A stretch of 64,000 bases of DNA from Mesorhizobium sp. (GCA_027492275.1 JAPUFC010000032.1:32660-96659); one strand, 5' to 3'. Counted from the first letter of the stretch, positions 16,669 to 25,512 are shown. Program-made: numbers and translations. Notes: generated by a model not told the origin, from the letters alone.

Positions 16669-18418
16669 CCGCGTCCTGCGCCGCTTCGCGCTCGGCCTGC
16701 GCCGCGATCCCGTCGGCATCCTCCTGCTGGCGGCTGTGACGGTGATGGTCGCGGCGTCACTGGCCGCGCCGCTGATCTCCGGGCTCAGCCCGGTCGGCAC
16801 CGATTTCAAGCAGGTGCTGCTGCCGCCCAACGCCGTCAACTGGCTGGGCACGGACGATTTCGGCCGCGACGTCTTCACGCGCCTGCTTTACGGCGGCCGC
16901 GCCTCGCTCGCGGTGGCCGGCGTCGCGGTGCTGATCGTCATGTCGATCGGCGTCACCGTGGGCATCGTCGCCGGCTATTTCGGCGGCCCGGTCGACCTCG
17001 TGCTGACCAAGGTCATCGACGTGCTCCTGGCCTTCCCGCGCCTCGTGCTGGCGATCGCCGTGGCGGCGCTGATGGGCGGCGGCATGGTGCCGCTGATCAT
17101 CGCCATCTCCGTCGTCGCCTGGCCGGCCTATGCCCGCATCATCCGCGGCTTCACGCTTCAGGTCGCGCAGGAAGGCTACGTCTCGGCCGCGCGCTGCCTC
17201 GGCACGCCGGCCTGGAAGATCCTGACGCACCACATCGCGCTCAACCTGATCGGTCCCATCCTGGTGCTGGCCATGCTCGACATCGGCAACCTGATCCTCG
17301 CCGTCTCGGCGCTGTCCTTCCTCGGCCTCGGCGTGCCGCCGCCCGCCCCGGAGTGGGGCGCGATGCTCAACGAGGGCCGCAACAGCATGGAGGTCGCGCC
17401 CTGGCTGGTGCTGGCTCCCGGCCTCGCCATCTTCATCGTCGTGCTGGCTGCCAACTACTTCGGCGACATCGTGCGCGACGGCGTGGAGGGCCGCCCCGTG
17501 CACGGCCCGCGCAACTGGCTGCGCCTTCCCCGGCGAGGTTCGAGGACCCCCGCACGCATGCCGGCGTCCGCCGCACAGCCGGAAGCGGACGCGGCAGCCG
17601 CGACGCCGGCGCTCGACATGCGCGGCGTCTGCATTTCCGTGACCGATCGCCGGTCGCCCTATTTCGGCCGTCGCATCCTCGACCATGTCAGCCTCGAGGT
17701 CGGCCGCGGCGAAAGCGTTGGCCTGATCGGCGAGAGCGGCTCGGGAAAGAGCACGCTGGCCTCGCTGGCGCTCGGCCTGACGCGCCCGCCGCTGGCCCTC
17801 ACCGCCGGCAGCGCCAGCCTGTTCGGCGCCGACACGGCGCGCTGGTCCTGGGACGACTGGCAAACAGTGCGCGGCCGCACCGTGTCGCTGGTCAACCAGG
17901 ACCCGCTCTCGGCGCTCAATCCCGTGCTGCGCGTCGGCGACCAGATCCGCGAGGTGATGGCGACCCATCTCGCCCCGCCGCGCGACGCCCTGGAGAAACG
18001 GTTGCGCGAGGTGCTGGACGAGGTCCATCTGCCGGAACGCGTCATCCGCCAGTTCCCGCACGAGCTCAGCGGCGGCATGCGCCAGCGCGCCGTCATCGCC
18101 ATGGCCATCGTCAACCGGCCGGCGCTGCTCATCGCCGACGAACCGACCACGGCGCTCGACGTCTCGACCCAGATCCGCGTCCTCGACCTGCTGCGCGGCC
18201 TCCGGGACCGCTACGGGCTGGCGCTGCTGCTCGTGTCGCACGACCTGCGCGTCGTCTCGCGCGTCGCCGACAAGGTCGTGATCATGCGCGGCGGCGAGGT
18301 CATGGAACGCGGCGAGGCAGCCGAAATCTTCGCCGCCGCCGCCCATCCATACACGCGCGAACTGATCGCGGCGATGCCCGGACGGCGCATGCGTCCCATG
18401 CAAACCGCGGCGGAGTGA
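16661..18418 (+). CDS. fused ABC permease (DppC-type) and ATPase (DppD-type)
   Basis: 585 aa in one uninterrupted frame. Residues 1-285 are a DppC/NikC permease (LGTDDFGRDVFTRLLYGGRA, ARIIRGFTLQVAQEGYV, LSFLGLGVPPPAPEWG, ANYFGDIVRDGVEGRP). An Arg/Ala/Pro-rich linker (about 286-315) leads to an ATP-binding domain. That domain has Walker A GESGSGKST at 357-365, signature LSGGMRQR near 469, Walker B LLIADEPTTALD and the switch LLVSHDLR. Such proteins are normally separate. The fusion ties permease and ATPase 1:1 and leaves the second ATPase (18421-19182) to complete the heterodimer. Nothing suggests a sequencing artefact, because both halves are full length. Confidence 0.9.
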   Translation: MSDRVLRRFALGLRRDPVGILLLAAVTVMVAASLAAPLISGLSPVGTDFKQVLLPPNAVNWLGTDDFGRDVFTRLLYGGRASLAVAGVAVLIVMSIGVTVGIVAGYFGGPVDLVLTKVIDVLLAFPRLVLAIAVAALMGGGMVPLIIAISVVAWPAYARIIRGFTLQVAQEGYVSAARCLGTPAWKILTHHIALNLIGPILVLAMLDIGNLILAVSALSFLGLGVPPPAPEWGAMLNEGRNSMEVAPWLVLAPGLAIFIVVLAANYFGDIVRDGVEGRPVHGPRNWLRLPRRGSRTPARMPASAAQPEADAAAATPALDMRGVCISVTDRRSPYFGRRILDHVSLEVGRGESVGLIGESGSGKSTLASLALGLTRPPLALTAGSASLFGADTARWSWDDWQTVRGRTVSLVNQDPLSALNPVLRVGDQIREVMATHLAPPRDALEKRLREVLDEVHLPERVIRQFPHELSGGMRQRAVIAMAIVNRPALLIADEPTTALDVSTQIRVLDLLRGLRDRYGLALLLVSHDLRVVSRVADKVVIMRGGEVMERGEAAEIFAAAAHPYTRELIAAMPGRRMRPMQTAAE

Positions 18419-18420
18419 CC

Positions 18421-19182
18421 ATGCTGTCGATCGAAGGACTGTCCAAGCGTTACAAGGACCATCAGGTGCTGACCGACGTCACGTTCGGCATCGGCAAGGG
18501 CGAGATCGTCGGCCTCGTCGGCCGGTCGGGCTGCGGCAAGAGCACGATCGCGCGCTGCCTGCTCGACCTCGAACGTCCCGACGGCGGCCGCGTGACGTGG
18601 CACGGCCAATCGCTGGCGGAGCGTCCCGTCCGCCGCAAGGCGCGCCGCGCCATGCAGGCCGTGTTCCAGGACCCGCGTTCCAGCCTCGACCCGCGCTGGA
18701 CCGTGCGGCAGCTTCTGTCCGAGCCGCTCGACAACTGGCTGCCCGGCGAGCGCGGCGCGGCCCGGCAGGCGCGGCTCGCCGACCTGCTCGGCCGCGTCGC
18801 CCTCACCGCCGACCTGCTCGACCGTCACCCGCATGAGCTGAGCACCGGACAGTGCCAGCGCGTCTGCGTGGCGCGCGCGCTGGCGCCCGAGCCGGACCTG
18901 CTCGTCCTCGACGAGCCCCTGTCGGCGCTCGACGTCTCCGTGCAGGCGCGCCTGATCGAGCTGCTGCTCGATCTCCATCGACGTTCCGGCATCGGCTATC
19001 TGCTGATCACGCATGATTTCGCGGTGGTGGCCGACATGTGCGAGCGCATCGTGGTGATCGACCAGGGCCGGGTGGTGGAGAGCGGAGACGCCGACGTCAT
19101 CATGTCCGCCCCCGCCCATCCCTGCACGCGGGCGTTGCTGCGCGACGTTCTTCCGCTGCCAGTGACCGCGCCCTCGGGCTGA
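18421..19182 (+). CDS. ABC transporter ATP-binding protein, DppF/NikE family
   Basis: A 253-aa ATPase beginning MLSIEGLSKRYKDHQVLTD, 2 bases after the permease-ATPase fusion. Walker A is GRSGCGKST, the Q-loop is VFQDPRSSLDPRW (typical of the peptide/nickel family), and Walker B is LLVLDEPLSALDVSVQ with the switch His in LLITHDFAVVADMC. The signature reads LSTGQCQR instead of LSGGQ; a Ser/Thr-Gly-Gln form occurs in NikE-like subunits. It lacks the C-terminal oligopeptide-binding extension of long DppF proteins. Last gene of the B12-controlled operon. Confidence 0.9.
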   Translation: MLSIEGLSKRYKDHQVLTDVTFGIGKGEIVGLVGRSGCGKSTIARCLLDLERPDGGRVTWHGQSLAERPVRRKARRAMQAVFQDPRSSLDPRWTVRQLLSEPLDNWLPGERGAARQARLADLLGRVALTADLLDRHPHELSTGQCQRVCVARALAPEPDLLVLDEPLSALDVSVQARLIELLLDLHRRSGIGYLLITHDFAVVADMCERIVVIDQGRVVESGDADVIMSAPAHPCTRALLRDVLPLPVTAPSG

Positions 19183-19269
19183 AGGAGTCTTGCGGTCCGC
19201 TGCCACTTCCGGCTGTTCGGCCGCCGCGCCGCGATGCTATGATGCCGCATCAACCGTGGGGAGACGACG

Positions 19270-19572
19270 ATGCGCAAGCTTCTGCTGGCCGGCCTGCTGA
19301 CGGGAGCGCTGGGCGCATCGGCCGGCGACGCACGCGCGCAATATTGCGAAGGCACCGTGCACGGGCTTTCCGGCACCTACAATCTGGCGAAGGGCACCGG
19401 CTTCCTGGCTGTGCGGGCGCAGCCGCGCGCGTCGGCGCGGATGGTCGGGCAGTTCTTCAACGGCAACACGACCGAGATCCTCGGCCGGCAGGGCAATTGG
19501 TACCGCGTCGCCATCGGCGGCATAGACGGCTGGGCGCATGCGCGATGGATCCGCAATTCATGCGGATACTGA
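19270..19572 (+). CDS. small secreted SH3-domain protein
   Basis: 100 aa, starting at ATG 19270 after GGGGAGACG. It has a short signal peptide (LLLAGLLTGALGASAGDARAQ) and one bacterial SH3-type domain: FLAVRAQPRASARMVGQFFNG, then GNWYRVAIGGIDGWAHARW. SH3b domains usually bind peptidoglycan or act as accessory modules in periplasmic proteins. Cysteines at about residues 26 and 99 could form a disulfide. It stands alone downstream of the ABC operon with an 87-base gap. The function is otherwise unknown. Confidence 0.8.
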   Translation: MRKLLLAGLLTGALGASAGDARAQYCEGTVHGLSGTYNLAKGTGFLAVRAQPRASARMVGQFFNGNTTEILGRQGNWYRVAIGGIDGWAHARWIRNSCGY

Positions 19573-19660
19573 GGCCCGCGTCGCGAGAACGACACGCGCT
19601 TGAATGCCGCCGGCAGGACGGGTACCTGAACCTGATCGATTCTTTCGCGTTGTGTCGGCG

Positions 19661-19972
19661 ATGACGACAAGGTTGCTTCTGCTTCTCCCGCTCTGCGCGG
19701 CGCTCGCCGTCGCGGGCTGCGCGCGCACCGGCGACGACGGTGGCGGCGGCGGGCCGGGCATGGCCTCGCGCCTCATGCCCGATCTGCCGGACATGCCCCG
19801 CCTTTCGCTGCGCCGCAAGCAACCCGACCTGACCCGCTTTCCCCCTCCCGCGCCCACGGAAATGCACCGCGAGCCAGCGCGCGGCGGCCTGATCCCGCAG
19901 CCCGGGCAGCGCAGCGTGAACTGCGCCGAGCAGATGAACGTCGGCGGCCGCGTCAGGATGGTCTGCCGCTGA
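19661..19972 (+). CDS. small putative lipoprotein
   Basis: 103 aa from ATG 19661 (MTTRLLLLLPLCAALAVAGC). The lipobox AVAGC puts the lipidated Cys at residue 20. It is followed by a Gly-rich stretch, then a Pro- and Arg-rich segment (MPDLPDMPRLSLRRK, FPPPAP) and a C-terminus with two cysteines (NCAEQMNVGG, MVCR). No enzyme motif is visible. It is low-complexity but keeps a coherent export signal and codon use. It lies between the SH3 protein and nadK on the same strand. An envelope role is inferred only from the lipobox. Confidence 0.6.
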   Translation: MTTRLLLLLPLCAALAVAGCARTGDDGGGGGPGMASRLMPDLPDMPRLSLRRKQPDLTRFPPPAPTEMHREPARGGLIPQPGQRSVNCAEQMNVGGRVRMVCR

Positions 19973-20035
19973 GCGGCTTTGCAGCCGGGCACGTCCGTGC
20001 TAACCCGCCTCGAGCCATCCCGAGCACGCAGGCGC

Positions 20036-20809
20036 ATGTCGACCCTTCCCCGCACGATCGCCTTCGTCTCGTCCGAAAGCCCCGACGCCAGCCGCGCGGC
20101 CGAGCGGCTGGTCGCCGCCTACGGTCAGCATTCCGTCGCTGACGCCGATGTCGTCGTGGCGCTGGGCGGCGACGGCTTCCTGCTCCAGACCGTCCGCGAC
20201 ACGATGGGCCTGGGCAAGCCGATCTTCGGCATGAACCGCGGCACGGTCGGCTTCCTGATGAACGAGTTCCGCGAGGACGATCTGCCGCGGCGCCTGGCCG
20301 AGGCGGTCGCGGAGACGATCCGCCCGCTGGAAATGGTCGCCGTGTCGCAGGACGGCGTGACGACGCGCGCGCTGGCGATCAACGAGGTCGCGCTGTGGCG
20401 GCAGTCGTTCCAGACGGCGAAGATCCGGATCTCGGTCGATGGCCAGGTGCGGCTGGACGAGCTGAGCTGCGACGGCGTGATGGTGGCGACGCCGGCCGGC
20501 TCCACCGCCTACAATCTGTCCGCGCACGGCCCGATCCTGCCGCTGGACGCGCCCCTGCTCGCGCTGACGCCGGTCAGCCCCTTCCGCCCCCGCAACTGGC
20601 GCGGCGCGCTGCTGCCCAACAAGGCGAGCGTGCGGTTCGAGATGCTGGAGGCGCGGAAGCGCCCGGTCAACGCGGCGGCCGACCATACGGAGGTCAAATC
20701 CGTCCTCTCCGTCACCGTGCAGGCCTCGGCGTCCGAGCGCGCGACGTTGCTTTTCGACCGCAATCATTCCTGGAACGAGCGCATCCTGACGGAGCAGTTC
20801 CGGTATTGA
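20036..20809 (+). CDS. nadK: NAD kinase
   Basis: A 257-aa ATP/polyphosphate-dependent NAD kinase that makes NADP. Diagnostic motifs are [16 protein letters not shown] (GGDG, catalytic Asp at residue 46), [15 protein letters not shown], the NE of [12 protein letters not shown], and [23 protein letters not shown] 20036 gives the usual short alphaproteobacterial N-terminus. It is monocistronic or the end of a loose plus-strand group. The 160 bases after it hold the promoter of the DEAD-box helicase. Confidence 0.95.
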   Translation: MSTLPRTIAFVSSESPDASRAAERLVAAYGQHSVADADVVVALGGDGFLLQTVRDTMGLGKPIFGMNRGTVGFLMNEFREDDLPRRLAEAVAETIRPLEMVAVSQDGVTTRALAINEVALWRQSFQTAKIRISVDGQVRLDELSCDGVMVATPAGSTAYNLSAHGPILPLDAPLLALTPVSPFRPRNWRGALLPNKASVRFEMLEARKRPVNAAADHTEVKSVLSVTVQASASERATLLFDRNHSWNERILTEQFRY

Positions 20810-20862
20810 GCGCGAAAACGAGCCCGGATTAATCACAATGGCGGCAAAACAGGCCGTTTCCA

Positions 20863-20891
20863 TTGACAAACAGGGATTCGGCGCTTAGTTC
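20863..20891 (+). promoter_or_regulatory. probable promoter of the rhlE-type helicase
   Basis: TTGACA at 20863-20868, a 17-base spacer, then TAGTTC at 20886-20891. The -35 is perfect and the -10 weak. The transcript would carry a leader of about 75 bases before the TTG start at 20972. Confidence 0.45.
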
Positions 20892-20971
20892 GCATCGCAG
20901 CAAAAGGCGCGCCCGCGCGCAGCGATCCTCCGATACCGGATGGTCCCAGGAAGCCGAAGCAGCTAGATACC

Positions 20972-22465
20972 TTGTCCTCAGACACACCGACCGCTCAAGA
21001 AGCGTTGACCTTTGCGGACCTCGGCCTCTCGCCGAAAGTCCTTTCGGCCGTCACCGACGCCGGCTACACGATACCCACACCGATCCAGGCGGGCTCCATT
21101 CCGCACGCCCTTCAGGGCAAGGATGTGCTGGGAATCGCGCAGACCGGAACCGGCAAGACCGCCGCCTTCGTCCTGCCGATGATCACCCGGCTGGAGAAGG
21201 GCCGCGCCCGCGCCCGCATGCCGCGCACCCTGATCCTCGAGCCGACGCGCGAGCTCGCCGCGCAGGTCGAGGAGAACTTCGTCAAATACGGCAAGAATCA
21301 TAAGCTCAACGTCGCGCTGCTGATCGGCGGCGTGTCGTTCGACGAGCAGGACAGGAAGCTGGAGCGTGGCGCCGACGTGCTCATCGCCACGCCGGGCCGT
21401 CTCCTCGACCACCGCGAGCGCGGCAAGCTCCTGCTCAACGGCGTCGAGATCCTCGTCATCGACGAGGCGGACCGCATGCTCGACATGGGCTTCATCCCCG
21501 ACATCGAGCGCATCTGCGAGATGATCCCCTTCACCCGCCAGACGCTCTTCTTCTCGGCCACCATGCCGCCCGAGATCACCAAGCTGACGGAGAAATTCCT
21601 CCACGCGCCTGTCCGCGTCGAGGTCGCCAAGGCCGCCTCGACGGCCTCCAGCATCACGCAGCGGCTGGTCAAGTCGGGCCAGAAGCCCTGGGACAAGCGC
21701 GACGTGCTGCGCCGGCTGATGCGCGAAGAGGACGCCGGGCTCAAGAACGCGATCATCTTCTGCAACCGCAAGGTCGAGGTGTCGGAACTGTTCCGCTCGC
21801 TCGTCAAGCACGATTTCGACGCCGGCGCGCTGCACGGCGACATGGACCAGCGCGCGCGCATGACCATGCTGGCGAATTTCCGCGACGGGAAGCTCAAATA
21901 TCTGGTGGCGTCCGACGTCGCCGCGCGCGGCCTCGACATTCCCGACGTCAGCCACGTCTTCAACTACGACGTGCCCATCCACGCCGAGGACTATGTCCAC
22001 CGCATCGGCCGCACCGGCCGCGCCGGGCGGTCGGGAAAATCCTTCACCATCGTCACGCGCGCCGACGGCAAATATGTCGACGCGATCGAGAAGCTGATCG
22101 GCAAGACGATCGAGTGGCACGACGGCGACATCTCCTCGCTGCCTCCGCCCGAGGCCGACGAGGGCGCGCATGAGCGCCGCGGACGCGCGAACGGGCGCGG
22201 CCGGGACCGCGAGCGCCGCGGCGGCGATGCCAGAAGAGGCCGCGGCAAGGATCGCGCGCCCGCGCCCACGCCCGCTATCGAGGCGCTGGGCGATCAGCCG
22301 GAAATGCCTGCGGTGCTGCGCGACGCCATCGAGCGCACGCCGCGTTTCGAGCGCAAGCCGCGCCCCGACCATGCCCTCTCCGCACGCGAGCGGCGCGAGG
22401 AGGCCGGCGTGGTGGGCTTCGGCGACGAAATCCCCGCCTTCATGCTGATCGCCGCGAAGGTCTGA
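20972..22465 (+). CDS. rhlE: DEAD-box ATP-dependent RNA helicase, RhlE family
   Basis: 497 aa. Helicase motifs in order: Q motif TPIQAGSIP, I AQTGTGKTAA, Ia PTRELAAQ, Ib TPGRLLDH, II VIDEADRMLD, III FSATMPPE, IV IIFCNRK, V ASDVAARGLDIPDVSHV and VI HRIGRTGRAGR. The C-terminal 100 residues are an Arg/Gly-rich basic tail (GRANGRGRDRERRGGDARRG) for nonspecific RNA binding, ending in a conserved FGDEIPAFML. The start is TTG 20972, since no ATG lies in the conserved N-terminus. RhlE proteins act in RNA decay and ribosome maturation, especially in the cold. A second, different DEAD-box gene is at 32845-34257. Confidence 0.93.
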   Translation: MSSDTPTAQEALTFADLGLSPKVLSAVTDAGYTIPTPIQAGSIPHALQGKDVLGIAQTGTGKTAAFVLPMITRLEKGRARARMPRTLILEPTRELAAQVEENFVKYGKNHKLNVALLIGGVSFDEQDRKLERGADVLIATPGRLLDHRERGKLLLNGVEILVIDEADRMLDMGFIPDIERICEMIPFTRQTLFFSATMPPEITKLTEKFLHAPVRVEVAKAASTASSITQRLVKSGQKPWDKRDVLRRLMREEDAGLKNAIIFCNRKVEVSELFRSLVKHDFDAGALHGDMDQRARMTMLANFRDGKLKYLVASDVAARGLDIPDVSHVFNYDVPIHAEDYVHRIGRTGRAGRSGKSFTIVTRADGKYVDAIEKLIGKTIEWHDGDISSLPPPEADEGAHERRGRANGRGRDRERRGGDARRGRGKDRAPAPTPAIEALGDQPEMPAVLRDAIERTPRFERKPRPDHALSARERREEAGVVGFGDEIPAFMLIAAKV

Positions 22466-22479
22466 CCTTCGCCGCCGCC

Positions 22480-22508
22480 GGGCGTGGCGAAACGCCCGCC
22501 CCTTTCCT
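22480..22508 (+). terminator. possible terminator after the helicase gene
   Basis: GGGCGT (22480-22485) pairs with ACGCCC (22492-22497) across a six-base loop, followed by GCCCCTTTCC. The stem is short and the T-tract poor, so this is a weak call. Confidence 0.35.
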
Positions 22509-22560
22509 CGTCCTCCCGCACTCCTCCGCCATAAGGCGAACGGAAATTTAACCGCTTGCG

Positions 22561-22601
22561 GAACACAACTGGAACAGATAGTGTTTGTTCTGGTTTTGTT
22601 T
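22561..22601. promoter_or_regulatory. tandem LexA operators (SOS boxes)
   Basis: GAAC-N7-GAAC at 22561-22575 is a perfect alphaproteobacterial SOS box (GTTC-N7-GTTC read on the minus strand). A second box on the plus strand, GTTC-N7-GTTT at 22587-22601, has one mismatch. They sit 26-66 bases before the lexA start codon, as expected for autorepression. Confidence 0.85.
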
Positions 22602-22626
22602 TTATCGATTCCGCGGGGACAAGGCG

Positions 22627-23352
22627 ATGCTGACGCGCAAGCAACACGAGCTGCTGCTCTTCATTCACGAGCGCCTGAAGGAAGCCGGCATCCCCCCCTC
22701 CTTCGACGAGATGAAGGAGGCGCTTGACCTGGCGTCGAAATCGGGCATCCACCGGCTCATCACGGCATTGGAGGAGCGCGGCTTCATTCGCCGCCTTCCC
22801 AACCGCGCCCGCGCGCTGGAGGTGCTTCGCCTGCCGGATTCCATCGCGCCGGGTCTTGCGCCTGCCGCAAGGAAATTCTCCCCCAGCGTGATCGAGGGCA
22901 GCCTGGGGCGCAAGCCGGCCGAATCCGCCTCGCGCCTGCGCGTGGCGAGCAACGACGACGAGGCGTCCGCCGGGGTCTCGGTTCCGGTCATGGGCCGCAT
23001 CGCGGCCGGCGTGCCCATCGACGCCATCCAGCACAGGACGCATTCCATCGCCGTGCCGCCGGAGATGCTGGCGGGCGGGGAGCATTACGCGCTCGAGGTG
23101 AAGGGCGATTCGATGGTCGAGGCCGGCATCTTCGACGGCGACACGGTGATCATCCGCAACACCAGCTCGGCGAGCCCCGGCGAGATCGTGGTGGCGCTGG
23201 TCGACGACGAGGAGGCGACGCTGAAGCGCTTTCGCCGCAAGGGCGCGTCGATCGCGCTGGAGGCGGCGAACCCCGCTTACGAAACCCGCATCTTCGGCCC
23301 CGACAGGGTCAAGGTGCAGGGCAAGCTTGTCGGGCTGATCCGCAAATATTAG
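22627..23352 (+). CDS. lexA: LexA repressor (SOS regulator)
   Basis: A 241-aa S24 family repressor-protease. ATG 22627 gives the canonical [20 protein letters not shown] winged-helix DNA-binding domain covers about 1-70 ([22 protein letters not shown]). The Ala-Gly self-cleavage site is in [13 protein letters not shown]. The catalytic dyad is Ser162 ([15 protein letters not shown]) and Lys200 ([10 protein letters not shown]). The hinge is longer than in E. coli LexA, as is normal for alphaproteobacteria. Two LexA boxes immediately upstream indicate autoregulation; RecA-stimulated cleavage would induce it. Confidence 0.97.
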   Translation: MLTRKQHELLLFIHERLKEAGIPPSFDEMKEALDLASKSGIHRLITALEERGFIRRLPNRARALEVLRLPDSIAPGLAPAARKFSPSVIEGSLGRKPAESASRLRVASNDDEASAGVSVPVMGRIAAGVPIDAIQHRTHSIAVPPEMLAGGEHYALEVKGDSMVEAGIFDGDTVIIRNTSSASPGEIVVALVDDEEATLKRFRRKGASIALEAANPAYETRIFGPDRVKVQGKLVGLIRKY

Positions 23353-23482
23353 ACGGCGCGCCGCCGGCCGGCCGAAGGGGCCGCCCTAGCTGGCCGATCG
23401 TCCGGCGCCCTGCCTTCGGCCACCGGCTGGCCTCGCTGTGCGATAGGCGCCATTCTCTTCGCGGCTGACGATCCGCCTGTTT

Positions 23483-23557
23483 CGCGAACGTCCCTTCCTC
23501 GCGAAGGCCGTGTCCTTCGCGAAAACCTCTGTTCCGCGAAGTCTTGTTTTCCGCGAA
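23483..23557. repeat. five phased CGCGAA direct repeats
   Basis: CGCGAA occurs at 23483, 23500, 23518, 23535 and 23552, so the intervals are 17, 18, 17 and 17 bases. Flanking bases are partly shared (TCGCGAAG and TTGT-C-type spacers; the last two copies read CCGCGAAGTC). They lie in the 309-base gap between lexA and the antiporter, about 105-180 bases before its start. Nothing else was recognised in that gap. Confidence 0.7.
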
Positions 23558-23661
23558 GTCCTTGTCCGGACGCTGTAATTTTTCGGGTTGCGCTTGCGCT
23601 GCGCCTTGTCTTGGCCGCACTGTGTCGGCATCGCGGCAAGGCAACCCGAAGATCACGGCGC

Positions 23662-25512
23662 ATGGATCATACGATTTATCTGGTCACGCTGGTCGGCACC
23701 GGGCTCGTGGTCTCCGCCGCCTTTTCCAGCCTGATCGCGTTCCGGTTCGGCGCACCGCTGCTGCTCTTGTTCCTCTGCGTCGGGCTCGTGGCTGGCCAGG
23801 ACGGATTCGGCATCCAGTTCGACAATGCGGGGGTGGCCTATTTCATCGGCTCGCTGGCGCTCGCCGTCATCCTGTTCGATTCCGGCTACGGCACCTCCCG
23901 CTCCGCGCTGCGGCAGGCGGCGGCGCCCGCGCTTGTGCTGGCGACGCTCGGCGTGGTGCTGACGACGGCGTTCTTCGGCATGGCCGCCGTCTGGCTGACG
24001 CCGCTGTCCTGGCTGGAATCCTTCCTGCTCGGCGCGTCCGTCGCCTCCACCGACGCGGCGGCGGTCTTCTTCCTGCTGCGCGCCGGCAACCTGCATATCC
24101 GCGAGCGGGTCCGCTCCGCGCTGGAGATCGAATCCGGCACCAACGATCCCATCGCCATCTTCCTCACCATCACGCTCGTCGAGGTCATCGCCGCGGGCGT
24201 GCTGCCGTCGGCCGGCGCCCTGACGCTCGACATTGTCGGCGGCTTCCTCAGCCATATGCTGATCGGCGGCATCGTCGGCGCGGCCGGCGGCTTCGGCATC
24301 GTCCGGCTGCTGGCCAGGCTCGACCTCGATTCCGGCCTGCAGCCGATCCTGGTGCTGACGCTGTCGCTGATGGTGTTCGCGGCGGCCGGCGCGCTCGGCG
24401 GTTCGGGCTTCCTCGCCGTCTATCTGGCCGGCTTCGTCGCCGGCAACGCCGAGATTCGCACCTCCGTCAACATCAAGCGCTTCCAGGACGGCGTCGCCTG
24501 GCTGGCGCAGATCGTGATGTTCCTCGTGCTCGGCCTGTTCGCCACGCCGTCGCAGTTCCTGCCGATCCTGCCGGCGGCGGTCGCGCTCGGCCTGTTCCTG
24601 ATCTTCGTGGCGCGGCCGGTCGCCGCCTGGCTGTGCCTGGCGCCCTTCCGCTACCCCCGGCGCGAGAGAGCCTTCATCTCCTGGGTCGGCCTGCGCGGCG
24701 CCGTGTCGATCCTGCTCGCCATCACCCCGCTGCTCGAGAATATCGAGCATGGCCGGATGATCTTCAACAGCGCCTTCATCGTCGTGCTCGTCTCGCTGGT
24801 CGTGCAGGGCTGGACGGTCGGGCCGCTGGCGCGCCGGCTCGGCCTCATCGTGCCGCCGCGCCAGGGCCCGCTGGAGAAGGTGCAGCTCGAACTGCCGGGC
24901 TCCGCCCGTCATGAGCTTCTTGCCTACACCGTCGTGCCCGAAAGTCCGGTGACGCGCGGCGAGCGCATTCCGCGCTGGGCGCGGCCGTCTCTGGTGGTGC
25001 GCGACGGGCGCTCCATGCGGTTCCAAGAGGCGGGACGGCTGGTCGCCGGCGACCACGTCTATATCTTCGTGTCGGACCGCTATCCGCGCCTGCTCGACCG
25101 CCTTTTCGCCAGCCGCGCCGAGGTGAGCCCGGAGGATGCGGATTTCTTCGGCGCCTTTCCCGTCGATCCCGCCAGGCCGGCGGAAGAGCTGGAGACCGCC
25201 TACGGGCCCGGCCTGAGCGAAGCGGAGCGCCGGCTCACCATCGGCCAGCTCGTCATGCAGCGCCTCGGCGGCTCGGCGGAATATGCCGACCGCGTCACGC
25301 TCGGCCCGATCGAGCTCATCGTGCGCGACGTCGGCGGCAACGGGAAGATTGCCGCGCTCGGCCTGTCGCTGGAACCGACGCCGACGCAGGTCAGCATCCC
25401 GCTGTTCATGTATCCGGGCGCGCTGATCGATCGCGTCCGCGCCGCCTTCGGCAGGAGCCAGGACAACGAGCCGCCGCAGGACGGCCCGACCGGCACCGCC
25501 GTCAGCGCGTGA
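23662..25512 (+). CDS. potassium/proton antiporter, CPA1 NhaP2/CvrA type
   Basis: 616 aa from ATG 23662 (MDHTIYLVTLVGTGLVV). The membrane domain of about 12 helices spans residues 1-395. The conserved ion-binding region is in ASTDAAAVFFLL and ALEIESGTNDPIAIFL, with an RGAVSI motif in WVGLRGAVSILLA. The C-terminal cytoplasmic part (about 410-600) contains a TrkA-C-like (RCK) regulatory region around PSLVVRDGRSMRFQEAGRLVAGDHVYIF and a CorC/HlyC-type end. The family exports K+ or Na+ in exchange for H+ in osmotic and pH stress. The gene is monocistronic, with the unusual CGCGAA repeat array upstream. Confidence 0.9.
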   Translation: MDHTIYLVTLVGTGLVVSAAFSSLIAFRFGAPLLLLFLCVGLVAGQDGFGIQFDNAGVAYFIGSLALAVILFDSGYGTSRSALRQAAAPALVLATLGVVLTTAFFGMAAVWLTPLSWLESFLLGASVASTDAAAVFFLLRAGNLHIRERVRSALEIESGTNDPIAIFLTITLVEVIAAGVLPSAGALTLDIVGGFLSHMLIGGIVGAAGGFGIVRLLARLDLDSGLQPILVLTLSLMVFAAAGALGGSGFLAVYLAGFVAGNAEIRTSVNIKRFQDGVAWLAQIVMFLVLGLFATPSQFLPILPAAVALGLFLIFVARPVAAWLCLAPFRYPRRERAFISWVGLRGAVSILLAITPLLENIEHGRMIFNSAFIVVLVSLVVQGWTVGPLARRLGLIVPPRQGPLEKVQLELPGSARHELLAYTVVPESPVTRGERIPRWARPSLVVRDGRSMRFQEAGRLVAGDHVYIFVSDRYPRLLDRLFASRAEVSPEDADFFGAFPVDPARPAEELETAYGPGLSEAERRLTIGQLVMQRLGGSAEYADRVTLGPIELIVRDVGGNGKIAALGLSLEPTPTQVSIPLFMYPGALIDRVRAAFGRSQDNEPPQDGPTGTAVSA

